DNA from: Brasenia schreberi
Taxonomy: Eukaryota; Streptophyta; Magnoliopsida; Nymphaeales; Cabombaceae
Reading direction: 5' to 3'
NCBI GenBank assembly: GCA_036023115.1
Contig: JAYKKT010000090.1
Span: forward strand, 28,975,501 to 29,039,500
Length of the DNA stretch: 64,000 bases
Numbering within the stretch: the stretch's first letter is position 1; each line of letters opens with the position of its first letter. The translations under genes and the position numbers were made by a program. Positions 26,401 to 38,400 of the stretch are shown piece after piece. The notes beneath the pieces are model-generated. The model was not told where the DNA came from. It did no database searches and worked only from the letters and a program-made list of their open reading frames with translations.

Positions 26401-29400
26401 ACCCTCAAAAAAAAGTTAGTACCAGGATTAGAATGTCGGTCTGATAGAAGTTGGAAGTGTCATACAAAGCCTAACCACTAGGCTTAACATTTTGAGAGTT
26501 CACGTCAGAATGCATAACCATCAACTATTGGCAAGACAATCCACGGCCCTATGAATGTGAAAAAGAATATGAAACATAAGAAATGTAACATCAATGCCAG
26601 GTGTGGCTAAAACTGGTTGACTATTTCCCAATAAAAGAATCTAATATGCACAATATACATTCTTTGTATTAACCTGAGTTATGCTTATGAATCTAATATG
26701 TACAAACTAGTGGTTAGCCATGCTTATGTTTAATAAGAAAATATATCCTGTAGTACACAACACGAGGTCCCAAATTTCCTGACAGTGAATATAATAACCA
26801 ACACAGTACTTTAGGTGGTAAACAAGCGGCACAAAAGAATAGAGGATGCTTGGCTAGTATTCTTATTTATTTGAACCAAAAATGAGCACGACCTTATACA
26901 AACTCTGAGCTAAATGAGACAAACACGAGTTGGCTGTTCTAAATTTTAAGAAACTATACAACTTCATCATATATATAAAGTCCTTTCACAGGAAGATGTC
27001 TAGCTGATTAAAAGGTTAAGCTTTTTATGTACGAGTCAAATTATAAAAATAATCCTTTTGACATCTCGAGTAAAAGATGCAATCCTCCAACTAGTTAGAA
27101 AGCAAGCTTTCGCTAAAATGTACATAACGGAACAGCTACATGAATCCACATGTACTCAGTAGAGCCAAAAATACCCTGTTCATGTGGGTATTGTTAAATT
27201 GTAAAGAAAGATAGATGTATTTTTAGTTAAATGACCTCAGTTAAAGTTAAATGTATTTTCTTTTTTTCTCTTTTTCTGTTTGTAATGGCCAACAGGGCCA
27301 ACGGATAGGAAACTAGCCATTGGCCAGCAGCTGCTGGTACTTTCTCATTTGTAATGAGCTATATAGATAGAGCATCTTGAGTACATTTTTAAATCAATTG
27401 ATTTCTCTGTTGTTTGACAAATCTGAGTGTTTCAAGTTGCATCAGTTGTAGTGCACTCAGTCGCTGTGTTTGTGACCATTGTTGACGGTATGCTGAATTG
27501 AATCACAAGAGAGTGAAGTGATCCTCCTGCTGAAAATTCATTCTTGACCAAGTGACATTTCCTTACATGGTATCAAAGTGGGTTATTGACTGACCCACAA
27601 GGCTCAGGTTTGAGTTCTCTTGACTGACCACTCACATCTGCATTTTTAATACTAGCACCAGGCAATGGAGGACAAATTTGAAGTCAACAAGTAGCGCAAA
27701 ACATGGAGAACTATCTATATGCAAAAGATTTATGGGACTACATAGATGAAATGATGAAAGAACCTACAATCAAGTTGAATGCTAGAGGAGAAGAAGGAGA
27801 ATGTAAAAAGGAGAACTTTAAGGCAAAAAAGAAAGAATGGAAGAAAAAGAACCGAACAATAGTATGGATTCTCTCCAATTGTGTCGAAGAAAAGGTACGT
27901 GAAAGCCTTGCTAATATTAAGATTGCTAAAGAAGCATGGGAGTACTTGAGAGAAATAAATATTCAAGATGATATGATTAACCGGTGTGTTATAAGAGAAA
28001 AAACAATCAATTTGAAACAGGGTAACAAGAGCGTTTGTGATTACCATGGAGAATATGTTGCTACAGAACAATCTTAGAATGGTTGACAATCATTACAACC
28101 GTATAGATGAGGACGCTGTGAAACGACAAGAGGAAGGCAATTTATTTCTTTTCCTAAGAGGCCTTAAAGAGAGTTCGAAAATGTCAGATCTAGTTTGCTT
28201 CATCAAAGACCTCTACCTAAGGTGAAAGTGATTCTTGCTGAAGTAACCAAGGAAGAAATCAGGGTAAGAGAAGCACAGCCCATTAAAGATTGAGTTCTTG
28301 CCATCTCTAGACCAGGAGCAAACATCAAAAGTTATCATCCACCACATTTCAAAGAAAGTGATTCAAGAGGAAAGGAAATGATGAGGATGAAAAGTAAGTG
28401 ATTCTATGTTATCAATAGCGGTTAGCGGGTTGTTAGCAGTTGACCCTGATATAGCGGTAACAGGGATATAGCAGATTCAGCAGTATACTTTTATTTATGA
28501 TTAAAAAATAATATATATATATATATTAGATGTATATAGAATTAAAAATAACAGATTCTATGTTAAAGGAATTCGAAGGAATAAGATCCTCTCTTATACA
28601 TTGTAAGCCCTTTCCTACTAAAGAAGAGGTTCTTGACAACCTCCAAATGGCGAAAGCAAGACTTAATGAACCTAGGCTTCAAAAAGATTTCGCCTTAACC
28701 GCATAAGGCCCAAAGCACACATAAGACATATCTGTTAAGGAAAGTCGTGTCTTGTTATGGAATAAGAGTCTAGTCGTGTAAAAGAGTCATGTGTAATGTC
28801 AGTTTGTCATTTTGAGTCTTATGTCGTCTTAGAAATAGTTAATTCTTAATAGGGGTAGATTAGGAAATTAAGTTAGATAGGGTATTAATAGGTGATTAGG
28901 GTTAGATAGAAAGATTTAAGAAAATAGAGGAGGACGACGGCAGTAGTGGGGCAGTTTTTGGTCTAGACGCAGATTGGAGGAACAATATAATGAAGTTTAT
29001 TGTATGTTGAATAAGATGAAGTTTATTCACAAGATGATATCAGATGTTAGGCGTGTTTCTTTGAGATTTCTACACACGTGACTCCTCGCACTCAGATCTG
29101 GTCGCTCCCTTTCTTCCCCATCGTGAACTGCACACCAGGTTTTATTTCTTGGCATTGACTAACCTGCGCCACTCACCCTCTTGTCATTTTCTTGCCTGCC
29201 CCATCTATTAGTTATTTCTTTCTACACGTTGTCTACGTTGTCCACAAGACATAAGTTTCTTTTCCTCTTGACAGTCATCATTTTCAGACTGTTTTTTTTA
29301 TTCAGCCACGACATAAGTTGTGGTTGATAAAGTAATGCGCAGACTATGTTGGGTGCATGATCAGATTCTCGCCCTGGTATTTCCTCATCGTGTGATCCAT

Positions 29401-32400
29401 TTTGCCACTGATTCCTCACCTTCATCTGCCATTCTACCGTCCAGCCTTGGCCCCACTCCATCTTGCTATATTTTCCATTATCAATTAGTCCTAAATCGCT
29501 GCAAAGGGTAAAGGCCTGGAACTTTCCTCTTCTTCAACCGAACCCTCTGGTTTCTTTGAAAAAACAGACCATATTCAGATTACCACCACTAAACTGGATG
29601 GACGTAATTACATGGAATGGGCACGCTCTGTGGAACTTGTCATTGTAGCAAGGGGGAGATGGGAACATTTGATGGGTCAGTCTTCAATTCCAGCTCCACA
29701 TGAAAGCCTTTATTCTACTTGAAAAAGAGAAGATGCCTTAATCTCATCGTAGTTGCTTCAATCTATGATTACATCTATTGCTAAGACTTTTATGTTTTTA
29801 GAATCCGCCCATCCCATCTGGTGTGCCGTTGCAGAGGCTTATTCTCGGAAAAATAATGTCGCCAAAGAATATGAGATTTTGGAGCGCATCAGAAAATGTA
29901 AACAAGCGAATCGCTCTATCAGCACATACTATGCAGATCTCCGCGGTCTTTGGGATGAACTCTTCTATTATATGAATATTCAGTGTTCCAGTTGTTATAA
30001 TGAACGACAGGCTGTGATTGAAAAGAAGAAAGTATTCGATTTATTGTGGGGTGTGAATCCAGAATTTGAATCAGTCAAACTGAATATCCTGGGCAGAGAC
30101 GAGCTTCCGTCTTTGGGCACTGTTTACTCATTATTAATCCGAGAAGAAGATCACAGGAATCTTGAAAAAGATCAACTTGTTACTCCAGAACACCATGCAC
30201 TTCAAGTCAGAGACGACAGTTCATCTTTTCGTGGCAGAGGGGGACTCTAGAATCGTGGCCGTGGCCGTGGTCGATTTACTTCTAAAGACAGAAATAAACT
30301 TGTCTGCTCCCATTGTGGAAAATCGCACCATACCAGAGATCATTGTTGAGAATTACATTGTAAACCAGATTCCTATCGATATCGCAACCCCTCAGTCCAT
30401 TCTGAGGATAGTTCTACTCCCAGCACTGATGGCATTCAGGAGATTCTCAAATGAATAGAAGGTCTTGAACAGAGATTCACTGAAAAACCTTCTGCTCCCC
30501 CAAACTATACTATCATCGCTCAGGCTACACACACCGTAACGGATAATCCCTTCTCTCGTTCAACTTCAAAAACTTGGATAATTGATTCAGGGGCTACGGA
30601 TCATATGGTTGGAGACTTCTCATCCTTTGCAACTTACAAGACTCTTATAAACAAGACACCCATTAAATTGGCAGATGGTTCCTTAACTTATATGATTGGA
30701 CAGAGCACTGTATCTACATGTCTTTCAGATTTACTATTGGTCTATCATGTTCCCAGTTTTCTGCTCAATCTTCTTTCAGTCAGCTCCTTAACTCGTACAT
30801 TGAATTGTTGTGTGACTTTTCATCCTTCTGATTGTGTATTTCAGGATCTGAAGACGGGGAAAATCTTTGGACATTGTAAATTACAGAACGGATTATACAT
30901 TCTTGAAGACTTATCTCAGCCTTCCACCTCATACAGTGCTTTTGCTACACCTTCTCCGAATGCAGCTCTTCGTCTTTGGCATTATCGTCTTGGTCATCTT
31001 CTAGCATCCAAAATTCCTTATGTTTTCCTCGTTTTAGAGTCTCGTCCAATAACTTTCCGTTTGAATGTGAAGTTTGTCACCTTGGGAAACACCAAAGGGC
31101 ATCTTATCCTTTGAGTGATTCTCGCAGATCTCAGCCTTTTGAACTTATTCACTCGGATGTATGGGTTCCCAGTCCAGTCAACTCTTTGTTTGGTCATAAG
31201 TATTTTGTATCCTTCATTGATGATTGTACTCGTCTTACCATCGTTTATTTAATGAAATCAAAGTCTGAAGTTGCGTTTATTTTTCTCATTGTACATAAAT
31301 TTATTTATACTCAATTCAATGCCACGGTTAAAATTCTTCGGTCTGATAATGGAGGTGAATACGTTGGGACAAAATTAGCAACTTATCTCCAAACCCACGG
31401 CATTGTTCATCAAACTACCTGTCCTTACACACCGCAGCAGAATGGTCTTGCTGAACGAATGAATCGTCATATTCTGGAAGTTGCCAGAACCCTTCTATTT
31501 CAGAGTAATGTTCCCAAATTCTATTAGGGTGAAGTTGTCCTTATTGTTGTTATCTTATCAATCGCATGCCCAGTCATACTCTTCAGGGGGAGAGTCCTAT
31601 TCATACTCTTAATAAAGCAGCCAAACCTTTCCATCTAAATCTAATCCCTCGTATCTTTGGGTGTACCTGTTTTGTATATATTCCTCTTCCCACTCGTGAT
31701 AAACTTGATGCCAAGTCCGATAAGTGTATTTTTCTAGGCTACTCGACCTCTCAAAAAGGATATAAATGCTATGATCCATTGCGTCAAAAACTATATGTTT
31801 CCAAGGATGTCACTTTCTTTGAATTCACCCCTTATTATTCTCCTACACTAGACTATCCTCCAACTCCTAGCTGTGTACTACCACTAGTTTCTAGTGAGGA
31901 GGAGTATCATGAGATAGTTGAGAGCCACCATAAGAACAAACAACAATCAAAAGAGATTCTGATATACAAGAAAGGACAGCGGAAGATTGTGTACACTCGA
32001 GAAGAACCATGTACTAAAGAGATTTTCCCTGAATCAGATCCTCAAGGGCAAGTAGACAGTGACCTAGAGCTTCCTATTGTCGTTCGCAAAGGTAAGAGTG
32101 CATGTACAAGATATCCAATTTCTAATTATGTCTCATATGTCAATACTTCTCAGAGTTATCAAACCTTCATTATGAATGCTGAAAAACAAAAGATTCCTTC
32201 AAAGTTTGAAGAAGCAATCAAGTGCCCCTTATGAAAAGCTGCAATTGAAGAAGAATTGAATGCTCTGGTTAAAAACAATACATGGACCATCACACAGTTG
32301 CCTTCTGATAGGCAATCAGTAGGATGTAAGTGGGTCTATGTCACACGGGTGCAGGTGCGGGTGCGGGATACGGCAAATTTCAAAAAATTTGGGTGCGGCG

Positions 32401-35400
32401 ATACGGCTAGGGTATATAATATTATATATATTATATATTCAACTAATTCAAGTTAAAAGCCTAGAACAAGTGAGACATCAATTAACATAAGAATATGATG
32501 ACAACAATAAGTACACAACTTTATATTAAAGCAAAACAAGTAAAGAACTACCTATGTTATATCATCAATATTATCATAATATCATTTATCAACTATGAAC
32601 AATATTAATGTTTGATAAATGAAATGAAGCAATGAACATGTATACCTGATAAATTATAGATCTTCACTATCAACAATATCATCAACTGAAGGGACTATTG
32701 GATCAGTGAGTTCCATATTAAGAGTATGCAAATCTTGGTTGTCATCTAAGTGATATTCCTCCTCTGGGTTTGCATCCCAATATTTTGATGCTCCTTCACT
32801 GCAATATATTCAAATAAATAACAAGAAAAGATCAACAATAATCATCATGATACAAGCAAAGAAAACAATTTTAAAAGATTAGTAATTTTTACCAGTACTC
32901 AGCATTAGATCGTGAAACCAATCTCATATTTGAATGGACATAAACCAAGTCTTCAACACGACTACTTAATAGATTGTTCCTTTTGATATTGTGAATTTGA
33001 GAATATGTACTCCAATTTCTTTCACAAGAAGAAGAAGTAGCAGGTTGAGATAATAATTTTGATGCAAGCTTTTGAAGAAGAGGCATCTCAAATCCATAAC
33101 ATGCCCACCAATCTAGTGGATCTTGATAATCCCTTGCTTCCAGTCCTTCTAATGAATCAAGTTTGGCACAAGAAAACTTTCCATATTCAGAATTTACTTG
33201 CCTAAGTAAGTATGAGTCACGATAAATCCTTCCCAAACACATTTGTCTATTCTTTGCTATTTCAGGATCTTGATTAGGAGGACAACGCCCAATGCTCTCA
33301 TGCAACCATTTCTTCCCATAATATCTTGGATTTAAAGAATGTGCTAAACAATGCAAGGGAGTGTTACTTTTGTCCCATCTTGATACTAATATAGAATGGA
33401 TATGATCATAAAATGTTATGTCTCATGAAGTTCTTTTCCCTCATGCTTTAAAATTATTGACTCAACTTTTTCAATCATGGTATCCCACATTTCATAAACT
33501 TTATGAAGCATTGGTTCATCTTTATCAGCTTCTCTCAACATCTCCCACATAGGCTCTGTGAATTCAAGAAAATATGATACCTTATCCCACCATAAATCAT
33601 TAAGAATAATAGTCTTCACTGCTTGGGCCCTTGTTTGATCTTCAACCTTGTTACCACGGTATGCATCTCAGCTTGGATCAGTAACCATCTGAATCAATGA
33701 TGTCTTTATTGTGTTGAATCTTTTTACCATCACAATCAAAGAAGCAAAACGTGTTTCTGTAACCTTCAACAACTTTAAATGAGAATGTCTATTGAATATC
33801 GCTGAAATTAAATGGTGATTCATTACAAAATTCCTTATCTTCATACAATCTGCTGCCATATCTTCAATCCATGAACACAATTCATATGCACGAAGATTAT
33901 CCTTATCTTCTGATGGCTTACATATACGAGAAAGAGCCAAATTTAAACTGTGAGCTACACAAGGTGTCCAAAAAATATGTGGATACTCACATTCCAAACT
34001 AAACCCTGCATTTTTGCAATTAGCTGCATTATCAATAATTATTTGTACAATATTATCTGGTCCAACACTCTTAATAACTTCTACAAATAAATCTTTCAAG
34101 TATCCTGCAGTTTTAATTTCTCCAGATGCATCAACCGACTTCAAAAATATTGGCCCACTAATTGAATAAGCATTGAAATTAATGAGTGGACGCCTTTGAA
34201 TATCACTCCATCCATCAGAAACAATAGAAACACCATTAGTTTCCCATGAAAACTTCTTATGTTCTAAAAGTCTTCCAATATTGGCTTTTTCTTCTTGAAG
34301 AATAATGGTTCTTAATTTTTCAGAACTTGGAGGAACATAACCATGTAAATTACAATTAGCCAATGAAGTGACAAGATCTTTCCAATATGGATTTCTTGCT
34401 ACATTAAAAGAAAGTAAACTTGAAAAGAAAAATCTTCCAACCTTTCTATCCATCTCCTCCCTTCCAACTACATTAAACGATTTTTCAATTGCTCCTCCTC
34501 TAAAACCTTTAAATTTACTTTGGATTAACTTTCTTTTCTTTTCTATATCTTCTTTGTATCCACCAAATAATGGAATATTTGTTCCTTTTTCACTCATTTC
34601 GTTCTTCTTTTCATACTCATCTTGCTTTTTCATTAATTGTCTTCGTAAATCCTCATCCACATTCGGACATGCTCTTATACCATGTTTTGATAATTTTAAA
34701 AGATGTGCCTTCACTCTGGTATATGATCCTGTAAATTTCATGTTGCAAAATTTACACATAAAATGTATATTACCTCCACCACCTTCGTATACTTCTCCCT
34801 TTTGTACGTACATCCACAATGGTGCATCATCATGAGGTATTGAAGGTTTTGAAACTTTTGTTGTTGATCCTGAACTTGAAGAAGGAACACTTCCACCAGA
34901 ACTCCCAGTCCCAGTGTGGCCAATACCAATTGATACTCCTTTTCCTTTTCTATTGTCGACCATTTTTAAGATCAACTCAATTCACAATTTCACAATCTGA
35001 TTCGAAAAACAAAATATCAAAAACAACAAATAAGAGATAGAGTTAGTCATAAATAAAATTACCAACAACTTGTAATATAAAACAAATCTAGATATTTAGT
35101 ATGCAAATTGTAAAAACGGGTAAAGATACTATCAAAAAATCATACATGATACAATGTCTACTTCCTGCTTAAAGATACAATGTCCTTTAACGCTATGCTT
35201 CATTGGAATCAACCAATAGATATTACGATATTCAATCATTTATTTGTGATAAACTCATTCATGAAATTCTTGAATGCACATGGTTGACAGATCTTCAGAC
35301 AAAATTGAGTATCAATTGGTATGTTGGACTCCAGAAACCCCAAGAAATCAAGACATGCTATGACAAATCTTGTATTTTAAAAGATGATCAATTGGTATCT

Positions 35401-38400
35401 ATGTTAAAAGGCTTCATCTATGTTAAAAGATGGATAGTGCAGAACACCAGAATCGCTCTGCCTTCACTATTTGGAGATTGATTTTTTCTACACAGTTCTT
35501 GCATAATTGTGCATTAATGGTTCTGAGGCACCTATTTTAGGCCCTTTTACGTGTTATCCATTTTTCTTGTCATAGATATCCCTGTCAAAATATTCTTGGT
35601 TGTATTTGAGTGCATCAAGTGTTGGTCTGCCTTATGCAAGATTTTGTGCTGCCTGTGCAAAATTGACTTGGTGGTTGTCATGGTAGTATCCTGCATAAAC
35701 ACTAAAGGCCAATAACATGCAGGCTATGCGTGAAATTGTGAAGGCATCACGGCACGAAGCTCTTTTAGTTTCAGGTAAAATTCTAAAACACAATGCACTT
35801 GTGGAAACTAAGAAAGAGGAGATGGAAACTGGAAAGCCAGGAGAAGCAGACGGATAGTGGAATGCTGTTGGATAACATGAACGGTGAGAATATATCAGGT
35901 GGTGTATGAAATGCTTTCTATACCAGATAACGGGTGAGAGGGAAGGCCTTGTGTGGCGGCGACGACCGTCTTCGTGCCGGCCGGAAGGAGGCTTCTGCGT
36001 GCGGCCAGGAGGCTTCTGCGTGCGGCTGAGGCTTCTGCGTGCGGGCAGGAACGACCTGCCTTATATAGTATGACCTAAAAAATTGGACAAAAATGAGCCC
36101 CGACACGCTGACCGCACCCATTTCTATGCCTCGACACGTTGACCGTGTCGAAGTTACACGACACTGTGTCGGTGCCGCACCGACACGGTGTCGGTGCCGC
36201 ACCGACACGGTGTCGGTGTCGCACCCGTGTCGAGCCCACACTTCACCTCCTAGAGATGTCTGTGTGACATAGAAGTGGGTGTTTACTATTAAATATAAGG
36301 CAGATGGAACAGTGAAAAGATATAAAGCTAGATTGGTTGCTAAAGGATACAGTAAGTCATATGGCATTGATTATACAAAAACCTTTGCACCGGTAGCTAA
36401 ACTTACATCAATCAGAATACTTCTTAGTATGGCAGCAATTTTGGGATGGGACCTATGGCAATTGGATGTTAAGAATGCTTTCCTACAAGGAGACTTAAAT
36501 GAAGAAGTATACATGAAACTACCTCCAGGACTATATGTAAACTCAATAAAGCGATATATGGGTTGAAACAGTCTCCAAGAGCTTGGTTTGATAAATTCAG
36601 TAAAGCAGTGTATAGTTTGGGATATTGCAGAAGCCTCAATGATCATACAATATTCTTCAAGAAAGGGACAAAAATATTGATCCTCGCAGTTTATGTTGAT
36701 GACATTATTGTTACAGGAGATGACCTTGAAGAAATATCAAAGTTGAAAATGAGCCTTCATAAATTATTTGACATTAAGGATTTGGGCAGACTTCATTATT
36801 TCTTGGGAATAGAAGTTCTTTACTCTGACAAAGGTATCTACTTGACTCAGTGAAAATACCTAATGGATCTCCTTTAAGAAACTCAAATGCTTGAATGTAA
36901 ACTTAGTGATATTCCAACAACAACAACAACAACTAAGCCTTTTCCCATACTAGACGGGGTCAGCTACATGGATTCTTTGTTTCCACAGATCTCTATCGTG
37001 TGCCATGTTAGCAGTTAACTCCCAATAAGCTAGATCATTCTTTATTGTTTCTTTCCAACACTTTTGTGGTCGTCCTCTACCTCTTTTAATACTTTCCAAA
37101 TTTAGGTTTTCTAACCTTCTTACAGGTTCTTCTTTTGATCTTCTTTCTATATGTCCAAACCATCTTAAACGATGTTCTCTCATTTTATCCTCTATTGGTG
37201 CCACTCCTAATTTGTTTCTAATAACCTCATTATGTATACGGTCTTTTCTTGTATAACCACTCATCCATCTCAACATCTTCATTTCTGTCACAGACCACAA
37301 AAATGAAAGAGGTAGTGGGTAAAAGTATTAAAAGTCCAAAAATGAGACAGTGAAAAGTTCAAAGACATCCATAAATATCAGAAGCTAGTGGGTAAGCTCA
37401 TATATTTAACAATTACTCGACCATACATTGCATATGCAGTTGGGATTGTGAGCATATATATGCATTCACCAACTAAAAATCAGATGGATGACGTGTATAG
37501 AATTCTACGATATCTCAAATCAACTTCAGGAATGGGTTTACTTTACTCAAAATCATCAAATTTGGATATTGAACTTTATTCTGATGCTGATTGGGTAGGT
37601 TCTTATGATGACAGAAAGTCAACTACTGGCTATGTTACTTTACTTGGGGGTAATATTATATCTTGGAAAAGCAAAAAATAGACAGTTGTTGCAAGATCTA
37701 CGGCAGAAGCTGAATATAGAGCTATAGCACAAGCGATGTATGAAGGAAAATGGATATCTTCATTGATTACTGAATTGGGTTATTCACTTAACCATCCTAT
37801 ACCCTTATATTGTGATAGCAGTACAGCAATTCAGATGGCATCTAATCCAGTATATCATGAAAGGACCAAGCATATAGAGATTGAGTGTCACTTCATCAGG
37901 GAGAAGATATCCAATAAAGAATTTCAGCTGTGTTCATTCTTTCAAACAGATGGCTGATTTTTTAACTAAAGCTACTACCAGCAAACTATTAAAGGAGACC
38001 TTATCCAAGTTGGGTGTCATCAACATTTTCCACCCAACTTGAGGGAGAGTGTTAAGGAAAGTCGTGTCTTGTTATGGAATAAGAGTCTAGTCATGTAAAA
38101 GAGTCATGTGTAATGTCAGTTTGTCATTTTGAGTCTTATGTCATCATAGAAATAGTTAATTCTTAATAAGGGTAGATTAGGAAATTAAGTTAGATAGGGT
38201 ACTAATAGGTGATTAGGGTTAGATAGAAAGATTTAAGAAAATAGAGGAGGACGGCTGCAGTAGTAGGGCAGTTTTTGGTCTTGACGCAGATTGGAGGCAC
38301 CAATCTGCAGTATAATGAAGTTTATTGCATCTGAATAAGATGAAGTTTATTCACAAGAATATCGACCTCCACATTTTAAGATAGAATGATGAAGTGAGAC

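Larger units (their letters stand above)
32336..36272 (-). mobile_element. hAT-1 transposon, nearly intact, nested in inner Copia
   Basis: 3937 bp with an 11-bp perfect terminal inverted repeat CTATGTCACAC and the perfect 8-bp target duplication AAGTGGGT. It carries a BED/DUF659/hAT-dimerisation transposase on the minus strand. Subterminal regions are repeat-rich: GGTGCGG words near the left end and a GACACGGTGTCGGTGCCGCA array at 36130-36230 near the right. The host RT frame is recovered exactly on excision in silico. Insertion postdates the inner Copia. Confidence 0.95.
28733..38358 (+). mobile_element. Inner Copia (Copia E), nested in outer Copia
   Basis: Bounded by LTRs 28733-29034 and 38050-38358 and the 5-bp duplication ATATC (28728-28732 and 38359-38363). 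Outer Copia gag continues on both sides. Without its two insertions (hAT 32336-36272 plus duplication, and RTE 36914-37299) it is about 5.3 kb, a normal Copia length. Gag, protease, integrase, RT and RNase H are all present with scattered stops. Confidence 0.95.

Noticed and set aside
34368..34835. 155-codon plus-strand ORF
   Set aside because: Exact antisense of the hAT-1 transposase N-terminal region.
36130..36240. Possible CRISPR-like or regulatory repeat array
   Set aside because: Direct and inverted GACACGGTGTCGGTG units without unique spacers, at the end of hAT-1. They are subterminal transposon repeats.
35918..36367. 149-codon minus-strand ORF
   Set aside because: Runs across the hAT-1 terminus into Copia sequence and is made of subterminal repeats.
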